Of a stretch of DNA of 64,000 nt, positions 46,330 through 55,949 are shown in pieces (position 1 is the stretch's first letter; each line of letters opens with the position of its first letter). A program made the position numbers and the translations under genes. This DNA comes from Schistocerca nitens. Lineage: Eukaryota > Arthropoda > Insecta > Orthoptera > Acrididae. The stretch spans positions 349,661,234 to 349,725,233 of the forward strand of contig NC_064622.1 of assembly GCF_023898315.1 (NCBI RefSeq). Direction: 5' to 3'. Below the pieces are notes generated by a model. It ran no database searches and had not been told where the DNA came from. It saw only the letters and a list, made by a program, of their open reading frames with translations.

Positions 46330-46530
46330 TATGCTGTATTCCCCAGTTATATAGAGATTTTTCCATATTAGTTTAATTAATGTTTGGTCGTCTGCAATGG
46401 CTTGTCCTTTTTTCATTAGCAGTTTATATTCTTCGATTGAGGCAATTTTTATCGCCAAGTACAATTTCAGACTTTGACTTCGTTCTTTTCCATTACCAGT
46501 TTTCTTTTGTGTGCACGTACACATTAACTG
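46330..46530 (-). pseudogene. Unidentified protein-coding remnant, copy 2 (N-terminal part)
   Basis: The minus-strand frame includes QKKTGNGKERS and AIKIASIEEYKLLMKKGQAI, alignable with copy 1 (RKLGMKKIE and KTIATKDEHRLQLENEEAI). It lies upstream, in coding direction, of the 43650-44170 piece, so LINE and GC-rich sequence inserted into one ancestral copy. Function unknown. Confidence 0.45.
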
Positions 46531-46922
46531 GACTCAAATGGGTGATTTCTGTTACATGGAATGGTTTAAGCCTACATTAGTTCTGGCCATGATACATTTT
46601 TTATTGCTTCAAGTATTGTATACAGTTGTTGAACTTTGAGATTTTTTTCTGCTGGCTTTAGTGAATTGTTGGTTGGCTACAAGTGTTTAGTCCACATTTG
46701 CTACTGCCTATGAATGCTCTACTTACATTAAGAATTCACCACCATTCGAATATAAAGTTACGTCTTTTTATTTGACTGAAGGTATACTCAAAGATTAATC
46801 CATCTGTTTTAGCTTACATTATTATCCTACGTGATTGTTATCCATTAATGATCTTTATCCATTTTTAATTAATTTGACAATGTCTATACTAATCAATGTG
46901 CTTCATAAGTGATCCATGCCTA

Positions 46923-48344
46923 CACTCCTGGAAATTGAAATAAGAACACCGTGAATTCATTGTCCCAGGAAGGGGAAACTTTATTGACACATTCCTGGGG
47001 TGAGATACATCACATGATCACACTGACAGAACCACAGGCACATAGACACAGGCAACAGAGTATGCACAATGTCGGCACTAGTACAGTGTATATCCACCTT
47101 TCGCAACAATGCAGGCTGCTATTCTCCCATGGAGACGATCGTAGAGATGCTGGACGTAGTCCTGTGGAACGGCTTGCCATGCCATTTCCACCTGGCGCCT
47201 CAGTTGGACCAGCGTTCGTGCTGGACGTGCAGACCGCGTGAGACGACGCTTCATCCAGTCCCAAACATGCTCAATGGGGGACAGATCCGGAGATCTTGCT
47301 GGCCAGGGTAGTTGACTTACACCTTCTAGAGCACGTTGGGTGGCACGGGATACATGCGGACGTGCATTGTCCTGTTGGAACAGCAAGTTCCCTTGCCGGT
47401 CTAGGAATGGTAGAACGATGGGTTCGATGACGGTTTGGATGTACCGTGCACTATTCAGTGTCCCCTCGACGATCACCAGTGGTGTACGGCCAGTGTAGGA
47501 GATCGCTCCCCACACCATGATGCCGGGTGTTGGCCCTGTGTGCCTCGGTCGTATGCAGTCCTGATTGTGGCGCTCACCTGCACGGCGCCAAACACGCATA
47601 CGACCATCATTGGCACCAAGGCAGAAGCGACTCTCATCGCTGAAGACGACACGTCTCCATTCGTCCCTCCATTCACGCCTGTCGCGACACCACTGGAGGC
47701 GGGCTGCACGATGTTGGGGCGTGAGCGGAAGACGGCCTAACGGTGTGCGAGACCGTAGCCCAGCTTCATGGAGACGGTTGCGAATGGTCCTCGCCGATAC
47801 CCCAGGAGCAACAGTGTCCCTAATTTGCTGGGAAGTGGCGGTGCGGTCCCCTACGGCACTGCGTAGGATCCTACGGTCTTGGCGTGCATCCGTGCGTCGC
47901 TGCGGTCCGGTCCCAGGTCGACGGGCACGTGCACCTTCCGCCGACCACTGGCGACAACATCGATGTACTGTGGAGACCTCACGCCCCACGTGTTGAGCAA
48001 TTCGGCGGTACGTCCACCCGGCCTCCTGCATGCCCACTATACGCCCTCGCTCAAAGTCCGTCAACTGCACATACGGTTCACGTCCACGCTGTCGCGGCAT
48101 GCTACCAGTGTTAAATACTGCGATGGAGCTGCGTATGCCACGGCAAACTGGCTGACACTGACGGCGGCGGTGCACAAATGCTGCGCAGCTAGCGCCATTC
48201 GACGGCCAACACCGCGGCTCCTGGTGTGTCCGCTGTGCCGTGCGTGTGATCATTGCTTGTACAGCCCTCTCGCAGTGTCCGGAGCAAGTATGGTGGGTCT
48301 GACACACCGGTGTCAATGTGTTCTTTTTTCCATTTCCAGGAGTG
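46923..48344 (-). mobile_element. Tc1-like transposon, copy B, complete
   Basis: 1,422 bp, the same termini as copy A, TA at 46921-46922 and 48345-48346. Differences from copy A seen by eye are only substitutions. Confidence 0.97.
47078..48100 (-). CDS. Tc1-like transposase, intact (copy B)
   Basis: 340 aa from the ATG at 48100, the same start as copy A. It keeps D155 (VFSDESRF), D244 (FQQDNARPH) and E277 (SPDLSPIEHVW). Relative to copy A it differs at few positions: MQEAGW for MREAGW near residue 24, RSARPART for RSARLART, VEMAWQ for VEMTWQ, DYVQ for DYIQ, and AACIVAKGG for AVCIAAKGG at the C-terminus. None touches a catalytic residue. Both copies being open suggests recent transposition of this family. 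Confidence 0.95.
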   Translation of the reverse strand: MPRQRGREPYVQLTDFERGRIVGMQEAGWTYRRIAQHVGREVSTVHRCCRQWSAEGARARRPGTGPQRRTDARQDRRILRSAVGDRTATSQQIRDTVAPGVSARTIRNRLHEAGLRSRTPLGRLPLTPQHRAARLQWCRDRREWRDEWRRVVFSDESRFCLGANDGRMRVWRRAGERHNQDCIRPRHTGPTPGIMVWGAISYTGRTPLVIVEGTLNSARYIQTVIEPIVLPFLDRQGNLLFQQDNARPHVSRATQRALEGVSQLPWPARSPDLSPIEHVWDWMKRRLTRSARPARTLVQLRRQVEMAWQAVPQDYVQHLYDRLHGRIAACIVAKGGYTLY

Positions 48345-48441
48345 TATATCACGGCTTAAAGCAACAGTGTGTGACCGACTCTCTTTTAACTAAATGATAC
48401 ATACAGAAGTCATACAAGTATCTGTCGAGTAAGTGGATTAA

Positions 48442-49524
48442 GGGGAGGTTTACTATCTTTGGCCCGAAAAAAGCATGTTCTTTGAGAATTTTTTTCTCGG
48501 GATGTGTTATAGATATCAATCTCAAATTTGGTCAAAATGTTTATTGTTATTTACTCTACAAACCGGAATTTTTTCGACTGGAAATGTGGAAGAGCAAAGG
48601 CGGAAGTGCCGTCGGAACGAAACAAAATTTCGATGTAGACCTCCACGCGCGGTATGTCACAGGTCAGCCGGCTCGTCTGAAATCAAAATTGAGCTGACGT
48701 TAGCAAAGTATTTAAGATTATTTAGGAGTTTTACCTCGCTTAAGTTATTTGGACCATAGGAAACAAAATGGCGGCCATTTGAAAAAATAGGGTTTTTTTC
48801 ATCGATTTTTCGACTTCGTCGGCCAAGTAAAAATATTTATAGTTGATGCATCGGAATAAAAGTGATACAACTCCTAGACAATTTAGTTAGCTTCGTCGGA
48901 AACAAAGAATCATGCCTATCGGTTCAGTAGATTTAAAGTTACAATACCGTTCGATAAAAAAAAATCATTTCGAGAAACACGCGTTTGAAGTTTTCACTAC
49001 ATATAAATGCAATATTAAGCAACTTACGTTCAATCTGCTATTCCTGGTCCATAAACTAGTCCTTCCTCTTCCTCATAGAGTGCGTTCTGCTGGATCTGGG
49101 CCATCCTGCGCTGCTCCAGAGTCGCTCGTACGGCCGGTGACAAGTGGTTTTCGGCCGCTTGAATCCGGTGGTCGTCCGAATGCTTGGCGAATTGCGTCGA
49201 ATAGAGTCCCAGGGTGACGTCCATCGTTGTCATTGTCTGCAGAATTGCTGAATGCCCTGCGTTGAAGCTGCTCACTGCCAGGAAGTCGCAATCTCCACCA
49301 TCTTCGCACCAGAGTGCAAATGCTTGGGGGTTAACTTCCAAACACACGCGTTCAAACATTCATTTGAATTTTGTGTGTTTCCTCCCAACCACCGGTGCAA
49401 TAACTCGTCCTCCGAAAGAAAAAAACTGGTTGGTGAAAAGACCGATTTCAGCCAGGAGCATTTTTTTTTGTTCAACCGATTTAAAAAATTCGATTTTTTG
49501 AACCACAAGATAATAAGCCTCCCC
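48442..49524. mobile_element. TTAA-flanked non-autonomous element inside the LINE
   Basis: Ends GGGGAGGTTTACTATCTTT and, in complement, GGGGAGGCTTATTATCTTG form a diverged inverted repeat of about 20 bp. TTAA sits at 48438-48441 and 49525-49528. Removing the insert with one TTAA restores the LINE frame (..KWIKNGKDPPWF..), which verifies the borders. TTAA duplication is the piggyBac hallmark, but superfamily assignment is inference. It contains one 109-codon frame. Confidence 0.85.
49030..49359 (-). CDS. 109-aa frame inside the TTAA element; unidentified, possibly transposase C-terminus
   Basis: Reads MFERVCLEVNPQAFALWCED, then SSFNAGHSAILQTMTTMDV, a basic/glutamine-rich segment (ATLEQRRMAQIQQNALYEEE) and ends GLVYGPGIAD. 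The acidic-to-YGPG ending resembles C-termini of some insect transposases as I recall, with low certainty. It is probably the remnant of an autonomous parent's gene after internal deletion. No promoter or partner gene is seen. Confidence 0.4.
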   Translation of the reverse strand: MFERVCLEVNPQAFALWCEDGGDCDFLAVSSFNAGHSAILQTMTTMDVTLGLYSTQFAKHSDDHRIQAAENHLSPAVRATLEQRRMAQIQQNALYEEEEGLVYGPGIAD

Positions 49525-51265
49525 TTAAGAATGGAAAAGACCCTCCATGGTTTAACGACGAAATTCTAAAAATACTGGAGAAGCAAAGGCTGCTGCACAC
49601 TCTGTTCAAAAGAGAACGCGCAAATGAAGACAGGCAAAAGCGAATAAAAATTCGTGCTCCTGTAAAAAGATCGATGCGCGAAGCTTACAGCAACGTCCTC
49701 CGTCATATCTTAGCCGAGAACCCGAGAAAATTTTGGTTCTACGTAAAGTTGCTGAGTGGGTCAAATGCTTCTATCCAGCCACTCGTCCACCGGTCTGGTG
49801 CCACAGAAGAAGGTAGCAAAACTAAAGCTGAAGTTTTAAATTTTGCGTTCAAGAAATCGCTCGCGGAGCAGAATAGTACAAACATACCATCGTTTGATCA
49901 TCGGACAGACTCTCGTATGGAAGACATAGCATTAAACGTCCCCGGTGTAGAAGAACAACTGGAGCTGAAAGCAAATAAGTCGCCAAGTACTGATGGAATC
50001 GCAGTTCGGTTTTACAAAGAGTACTCTACCACATCGGCCCCTTAGCTTCCATTTACCCAGTGACTGAAGCGCAGGTGACTCCTGTATATAACGAGCGTAA
50101 AAGAACGGACCCGGAAAATTATAGAGCCATATACTGAACATCAGTTTTCTGCAGAATCCTTGAACATATTCTCAGTTCGAATATAATAAATTCCTTTGAG
50201 AGGAAAAAGCTTCCGTCCACGAATCAGCACGGTTTTAGAAAGCATCGCTCTCGCGAAATTGAGCTTGCCCTTTTCTCTCATGATTTGCTGCTATGGGTGG
50301 ATTCCATACTCCAGGTTGCCGAAAAGCATTTGACACGGTGCCACATTGTCGACTGTTAACAAAGGTACGAACATACGGTAAGGGTTCCCAGGCTCGAAGA
50401 CTTCTTAAGTAACAGAACCCAGTATGTTATCCTCAAAGGCGAGTGTTCATCAGTGGCAAGGGCATCGTCAGGAGTGCCCCAGGGAAGTGTGATAGGACCG
50501 TTGTTATTTTCTGTGTACATAAATGATATGGTGGACAGGTTAAGCTGTGGTGTACGGGAAGGCGTCGGCGTTGAGCGACTGCAGGAGGATACAAGATGAC
50601 TTAGACAAAATTTCTAGTTGGTGTCATGAATGTAGGAAATGTAAGTTAATGCAAATGAGTAGGAGAGACAAACACATAATGTTCGAATACAGATTATTAG
50701 TGCCCTGCTTGACATAATCACGTTTTTTAAGCGTAACGTTGCAGAGCAATATGAAGTGGAATGAGCGTATAAGGGTTGTAATAGGGAAGGTGAAGGGTAG
50801 ACTTCAGTTTGTTGGGAGAATTTTAGGAAGTGTGTTTCATCTGCAAAGGAGACCGCGTATAGGACACTAGTGCCACCTGTTGTTGAGTTCTGTTTGAGTG
50901 TTTGGGACCCGCACCTGGTCAAGTTAAAGAAAGACATCGAAGTAATTCAGAGGCGGGCTGCTACATCTGTTACTGTTAGGTTCGAACAGCGAGCAAGAGT
51001 TATGGAGATACTTTGGAAACTCGGAATCGTTGGAGGGAATGCGACGTTCTTTTCGAGGAGCGCTATTGAGAAAATTTAGAGAACCAACATTTGAGGCTGA
51101 CTGCACAACGATTCTATTGCCGCCAACGTACATTTCACGTAAGGACAACGTAGATAATATTAGACAGAGACATAAAGCCAGTCTATTTGCGAGTGGAACA
51201 GGACAGGGCACTCTCCGCCACGCACCATGCAGTGGCTTGCGGAGTATGCATGTAGATGTAGGTGC

Positions 51266-51842
51266 AGTTGATACTAACTGGGAATTAATCATATTTATTG
51301 TCGCCACAGTGAAGCTACACTGGGTAGCCGAAACTAGGCAGATGAGAACATACGTTATTATAGGAGGATAAGGTGTACCCGCCCTACAGTGTATAAAGCA
51401 ATAGATAATATTCTTATTCAGACCAAGAACTTTGTAGGAGCATCGACGACATGTAATACGATTTACCCATATCTCTATTGTAGACCTCTGCGATCTGAAA
51501 TGTCCGATAAGCAATGACGTCACGGCTATTAAAACTTTAGAGCCCTGTGACTTTATCGACTTTAGGTCGACGTACTAGAGCTACTGTGACCCAGCCATTA
51601 CCCTGCTGATTGGCATCATTGTTGTTCAGGGTAAAGTTGAAAACTCCACCAAACGCAGAATGACTTGTGCACGTACAAAGTTCTTGCTCTCAATAAGAAA
51701 GTTGTCTATTGCTTTATACACTGTAGGGTGAGTACGCCTTCTCCTCCTATAATAAAGTAGCGTCTTCTGTGTGAGCGGTCCAATGCTGTAGCTCGAGCGG
51801 CTGCACGAAGACTGACGCATTCTTAACAAAATCATTACTTAT
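51266..51842. repeat. Region with a stem-forming inverted repeat
   Basis: 51355-51436 is matched in reverse complement by 51674-51756 (TATTATAGGAGGA.AAGG, CCCTACAGTGTATAAAGCAA, AAGAACTTTGTA), about 82 bp with several mismatches around a 237-bp centre. No coding sequence. Probably a small fold-back or hairpin element. Confidence 0.75.
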
Positions 51843-51843
51843 A

Positions 51844-52616
51844 CAGGGTGTTACAAAAAGGTACGGCCAAACTTTAAGGAAACATTCCTCACACACAAAT
51901 GAAGAAAAGATGTTATGTGAACATGTGTCCGGAAACGCTTAATTTCCATGTTAGAGTTCATTTTAGTTTCGTCAGTATGTACTGTACTTCCTCGATTCAC
52001 CGCCATGATTTCATACGGGATACTCTACCTGCGCTGCTAGAACATGTGCCTTTACAAGTACGACTCAACATGTGGTTCTTGCACGATGGAGCTCCTGCAC
52101 ATTTCAGTCGAAGTGTTCGTACGCTTCTCAACAACAGATTCGGTGACCGATGGATTGGTAGAGGCGGACCAATTCCATGGCCTCCACGCTCTCCTGACCT
52201 CAACCCTCTTGACTTTCATTTATGGGGGCATTTGAAAGCTCTTGTCTACGCAACCCCGGTACCAAATGTAGAGACTCTTCGTGCTCGTATTGTGGACGGC
52301 TGTGATACAATACGCCGTTCTCCAGGGCTGCATCAGCGCATCAGGGATTCCATGCGACGGAGGGTGGATGCATGTATCCTCGGTAACGGAGGACATTTTG
52401 AACATTTCCTGTAACAAAGTGGTTGAAGTGACGCTGGTACGTTCTGTTGCTGTGTGTTTCCATTCCATGATTAATGTGATTTGAAGAGAAGTAATAAAAT
52501 GAGCTCTAACATGGAAAGTAAGCGTTTCCGGACACATGTCCACATAACATATTTTCTTTCTTTGTGTGTGAGGAATTTTTCGTGAAAGTTTGGCCGTACC
52601 TTTTTGTAACACCCTG
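51844..52616 (+). mobile_element. Internally deleted CAGGGTG-ended DNA transposon
   Basis: Termini CAGGGTGTTACAAAAAGGTA are near-perfect inverted copies extending about 130 bp each side, flanked by TATA on both sides (51840-51843, 52617-52620), of which TA is the expected target. At 773 bp it retains only the C-terminal half of a transposase. Confidence 0.95.
51985..52414 (+). pseudogene. DDE transposase C-terminal fragment
   Basis: Open from the terminal repeat to the natural stop at 52414. It has HDFIRDTLPALLEHVPLQVR, MWFLHDGAPAHFSRSV (second catalytic Asp), FGDRWIGRGGPIPWPPRSPD, LNPLDFHLWGHLKAL (third acidic position, Asp) and RRRVDACILGNGGHFEHFL at the C-terminus. The N-terminal DNA-binding domain and first Asp are deleted. 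Fused upstream codons derive from the terminal repeat. Same broad family as the 30.9 and 33.1 kb elements, but the reading frame is undamaged, implying a younger deletion derivative. Confidence 0.9.
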
Positions 52617-52980
52617 TATAGACAAAACTGTTGCATCCTTGAGCCCCCGGTTCGCTATGTACGCTTAGCGGTTCTCGGCTGACGCTACCGATCAGAAATT
52701 TTCTGATCGCCGTTGCCACCACATCTGGAAACACAAGTCAGCTGATTCACGTAAATTCCAAAGAGAAGGGCGATCCTGATCCCCGTTTCTTGCCGATTTG
52801 AAAATGTAACACTCTGGTTCTAGATGTACTGTGAAAATGCAAGTTTGCAAACTACATGTTACATGTGTATTATGATGCTGAAAATGTAACACATTGGTTG
52901 TAAATGTATCATGAGAAACTGTGCAAGGGTCCCTGCAAAATAACATAGGTATCTGCCTCTGTTTATCTCCATCCAAAATA
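52617..52980. repeat. Spacer with an inverted fragment of the neighbouring Tc1
   Basis: 52713-52776 (CCACCACATCTGGAAACACA.. to ..AGAAGGGCGAT) is the reverse complement of Tc1 3' coding sequence at about 55090-55153. It is followed by a two-unit repeat, GAAAATGTAACAC, at about 52799 and 52880. Confidence 0.75.
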
Positions 52981-53334
52981 CACCGACCAACCAGAACATC
53001 ATGACCACCAACATACTATCGATATAAACCGCCTAGGCGATAGCAGCGTCACCTGGCGATTAATGAGTGCTAGTCAAATATACACACGATGCACGTTGTA
53101 TCAATGCTGTTCGTGTGTAGAATGGGGTAGGCGCGCAATCTATCTGATTTTGACTGACAAGGGGAGGCCGCCAATTGTGAAATTCAGATGCGATTCATAC
53201 TGCGCATAATAAAAGCTCATGGCCAGAGGTGTAATGTGGCAAAGCACCAAGATGCACTTTTCAGCCGTTGTCGAGAAAATCGACAGTTAAAAGAAACCGT
53301 TGCGGTGAAATACTCTCTACGATTAGTAATTTTC

Positions 53335-53405
53335 TACTGCGTCGTGGCTTAGTGGTAGGCGTTCGGGTTCGTAATCAGAAGGTCGCCGGATCGGATCCCG
53401 CGCCA
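53335..53405 (+). repeat. tRNA-like sequence in left arm of the fold-back element
   Basis: Contains GTGGCTTAGTGGTAGGCG (D-arm and A box), TCGGGTTCGTAATCAGA (anticodon-like arm with CGT in the loop) and GGATCGGATCCC (T-arm and B box). The aminoacyl stem is not clearly paired, so this is a degenerate relic and not a tRNA gene. Confidence 0.6.
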
Positions 53406-54035
53406 TGCAATTTTTTTGTATTTGTTTTTTGTAATTCAAATGTATACACACACACATATATAATTCCCGGTAATCAGTTGCAACAATTATGCATATAATA
53501 AGTTGTTGAAAGTCGTTTGTCGTGGAAAAACTGGCGACTTCGAACATCATTATGTTTTCCGCAAACAAAGTTGTATTTCACAAATGTTATTAATTATCTT
53601 CATAATGTTAACCACGTATAGTTAACGGAAGACGTAGAAACGATATTCCGAAACGAATACGTATAGCCTAAGTCAGACGTTCGAATTAGAATAGAGACCC
53701 CACCAACACAAATTTGCTATGGCAGGTATGAAATATAAACTCCGTTACTCGCTCGTTACACTTGAAGGACAGATGTTGAATGGGCCGAAACGAGCCGCCG
53801 CATAACAGCGTAGTTGCCTGCTAACTTCGAAAGAAGGTAGATGCGGTCCCTAGCGCAACTTATAACATCGTCGAAAATCAGTGCGGACGTGAGAACTTTG
53901 GTACACCCTGTTAAACAAACGGAAAAATGGAGGCGGTACAATTGGAGAGCGATCCGCCTTCACCAACGTGCATAAGCAATTCATTAATGTTTGAATTACA
54001 AAAAACTAATAATAAAAAAAAAAAAATTCGATGGC

Positions 54036-54101
54036 GCGAGATTCGATCCGGCGACCTTCGGATTACGAACCCGAGCGCTTACCGCTGCGCCAAAACGCTG
54101 T
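54036..54101 (-). repeat. tRNA-like sequence in right arm of the fold-back element
   Basis: Minus strand: TTGGCGCAGCGGTAAGCG, then TCGGGTTCGTAATCCGA, whose stem pairs better than in the left arm and whose loop would read CGU (threonine-type), then GGATCGAATCTCGCGCC. A retained internal Pol III promoter is possible. Confidence 0.6.
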
Positions 54102-55151
54102 AGAAAATTATTAATCGTAGAGAGTATTTCACCGCAACGGTTTCTTTTAACTGTCGATTTTCTCGACAACGGCTGAGAAGTGCATCTTCGTGCTTTGCCA
54201 CATTCCACGTCTGGCCATGAGCTTTTATTATGCGCAGTATGAATCGAATCTGAATTTCACAATTGGCGGCCTCCCCTTGTAAGAGCAGATTGTGATGGCA
54301 TGGAGGCTCGGCATGAGCAGTTCGGAAACTGCATCGCTTGTCAGATCGTCGAGGAGTGCTGTGGTGAGTGTCCTCAACACGTGGCTAAACCATGGTGAAA
54401 CCGTGTCCAGACGTTGTGCGGTTGGGTAGCCACCCCTCATTACACATGCTGGACGTTGTGGGCTGGGCAGACTTTGATGCTGGGCAGAGTACAAGTGTGT
54501 CTCCAGAGTATCTGAACACACAGTGCACCGAATATTCCTAACGATGGGTCTCCGCAACCGACGACCCATGCTTGTTCCAATGTCAACACCACAATACTGG
54601 CAACCATGACGAAAATTGGCACGTGGTCATAGGCACTGGACGGTGGCGCAGTGGTAGAGCGTTGCATGGTCAGATGAATCCCGATACCTTCATTATCGTG
54701 CCGTTGGGAGAGCACGAACCCACCGTCTCCCAGGGAATAGCTCCTTGACGCTTGTACTGTGGAACGGAGACAAGCTGGCAGCGGCTCCATTATGCTCTGG
54801 AAACATTCACGTGAGCATACATGGGTCCAGTAGAGCTCGTGCAAGGCACCAGGACGACCAAGGAGTATCATACACTGGCTACAGACTGCATGCAGCCCTT
54901 CATCATGTTTCCTGATGGCTGTGACACTGTTCAGTAAGATAATGTGTCACGTCATAAGGTCAGAAGTGCGCTCGAATGGTTCGAGGAACACAGTGGCGAG
55001 TTCCAATTGATATTCTGGCCCTAAAACTCGTCAGATCTGAACCTGATCGAACACTTCTGAGGCGTGATTGAATGTGGCGTCAGAGCACATCGCCCTTCTC
55101 TCTGGAATTTACGTGAATCAGCTGATTTGTGTTTCCAGATGTGGTGGCAAC

Positions 55152-55177
55152 TCCCCCCCCCCCCCCCCCCCCCCCCC
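55152..55177. repeat. Poly-C tract
   Basis: About 26 consecutive C on the plus strand, within Tc1 coding sequence. Confidence 0.95.
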
Positions 55178-55292
55178 GGCGACCTACCAAGGCCATTGCT
55201 TCCATGTCGCTACGCGTCGTCACTACTATCCGTACTGAAGGTGGACATACCGGCTATTAGCTAGGTGGCCATAATGTTCTGGTTGATCAGTG

Positions 55293-55949
55293 TACAACAC
55301 CGTAGTATTCAAACTGAAGAAACCAGTTCATTAATATGGAATATGTGTTACAAATTGGCCTTTGTAAACTTATGCCATCAGTGGGATTTTAAACCAAATG
55401 TTCGAATTTTCGTGAAGGGACGTATCTATCGTAATAGATTTTCACTTGGTGTTGTTCCTCATGGACCTTTTCATGGAATTTATCCACGTTCCTCTCTCCA
55501 TCCAGGGAACGTCTGTATATAAAGAAAGCTTTCTCACAGAGTTTTCTGTCACATACACATCCAGTTTGTGACGGAAGTAAGAAATTTTTGCATTAAAATA
55601 ACTGATAATGTAAAATTATGTACAGGTAGAAACGAGGCTAACAGGCCTCTCTCTTTTAGATTAAAATGAGAGTTTTGCTTCAGCATGCTGTGATGGTTTA
55701 AATCTCCAGCTGAGAAATTAAGTAACACAATAGTCTTTTTAAATTTAAAATGCACATGCCGGAAATGGAAAGTGTTAATTAATGACTTACAAATTCGATG
55801 TTCATCAAGTCAAGTGGAGACTTTTAGCATACAGTAGATATTAAATGATTAAACGTTAATTCCGTTTGGATCTGATGTCCTTCATCAACATCAGAATGAG
55901 GGGGACCTCCAGAGGGTCATCTACACAATATTGATGAATTTTTTACATG
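55293..55949. other. Spacer, nothing recognised
   Basis: AT-rich sequence with frames of 85 codons or fewer and no recognisable motif. Confidence 0.3.

Larger units (their letters stand above)
48350..51265 (+). pseudogene. LINE (Jockey/R1-like), 3' portion, split by a TTAA element
   Basis: Pre-RT region KYLSSKWIK (to 48437), the inserted element, then NGKDPPWFNDEILKILEKQR (49529 on), SMREAYSNVLRHILAENPRK and KSLAEQNSTNIPSFD. The RT core follows: NQHGFRKHRSREIEL (50220), GVPQGSVIGPLLFSVYIND (50474), an eroded catalytic box and FVGRILGSVF (50810). The C-terminus is LLRKFREPTFEADCTTI, TYISRKDNVDNI (51060-51170) and a 3' end with ATGTAGATGTAGGTGCAG (51250-51265). Multiple stops and shifts. Related to, but distinct from, the 18.6-20.3 kb LINE. 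Confidence 0.85.
53158..54279. mobile_element. Fold-back element with tRNA-like sequence in each arm
   Basis: Arms 53158-53441 and 53988-54279 are inverted copies of each other over about 285 bp, both ending CAAGGGGAGGCCGCCAATTG. The Tc1 frame gives the target: TGA at 53155-53157 and TAA at 54280-54282, a probable 3-bp duplication with one change. Each arm carries a tRNA-like stretch with an A-box-like TGGC..AGYGGTA and a B-box-like GGATCGRATCY. The core of about 545 bp has no ORF I recognise. Superfamily uncertain; 3-bp T.A targets occur in PIF/Harbinger elements. Confidence 0.85.
53119..55261 (+). pseudogene. Tc1-like transposase, split and decayed
   Basis: N-terminus ARNLSDFD (53131-53154) is followed by the fold-back insertion, then EQIVMAWRLGMSSSETASLV and RSSRSAVVSVLNTW (54283-54385). 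Later blocks are HTVHRIFLTMGLRNRRPM (54520), VAWSDESRY (first Asp, about 54668), a shifted NVSRHKARSA-like segment (second Asp region, 54940) and the LNLIEHF region (Glu, about 55040). The last part (VVATPP.. then ASMSLRV and GGHTGY*) runs to 55261. A poly-C tract (55152-55177) lies in the coding region. Several frameshifts. Dead. Confidence 0.85.
52981..55292 (+). mobile_element. Tc1-like transposon, interrupted by a fold-back element
   Basis: Ends CACCGACCAACCAGAACATC and, in complement, CACTGATCAACCAGAACATT with TA at 52979-52980 and 55293-55294. Subtracting the 1.12-kb insert leaves about 1.19 kb. Confidence 0.9.

Noticed and set aside
52690..52708. GATCAGAAATTTTCTGATC palindrome
   Set aside because: Short perfect palindrome with no associated structure; expected occasionally by chance in AT-rich DNA.
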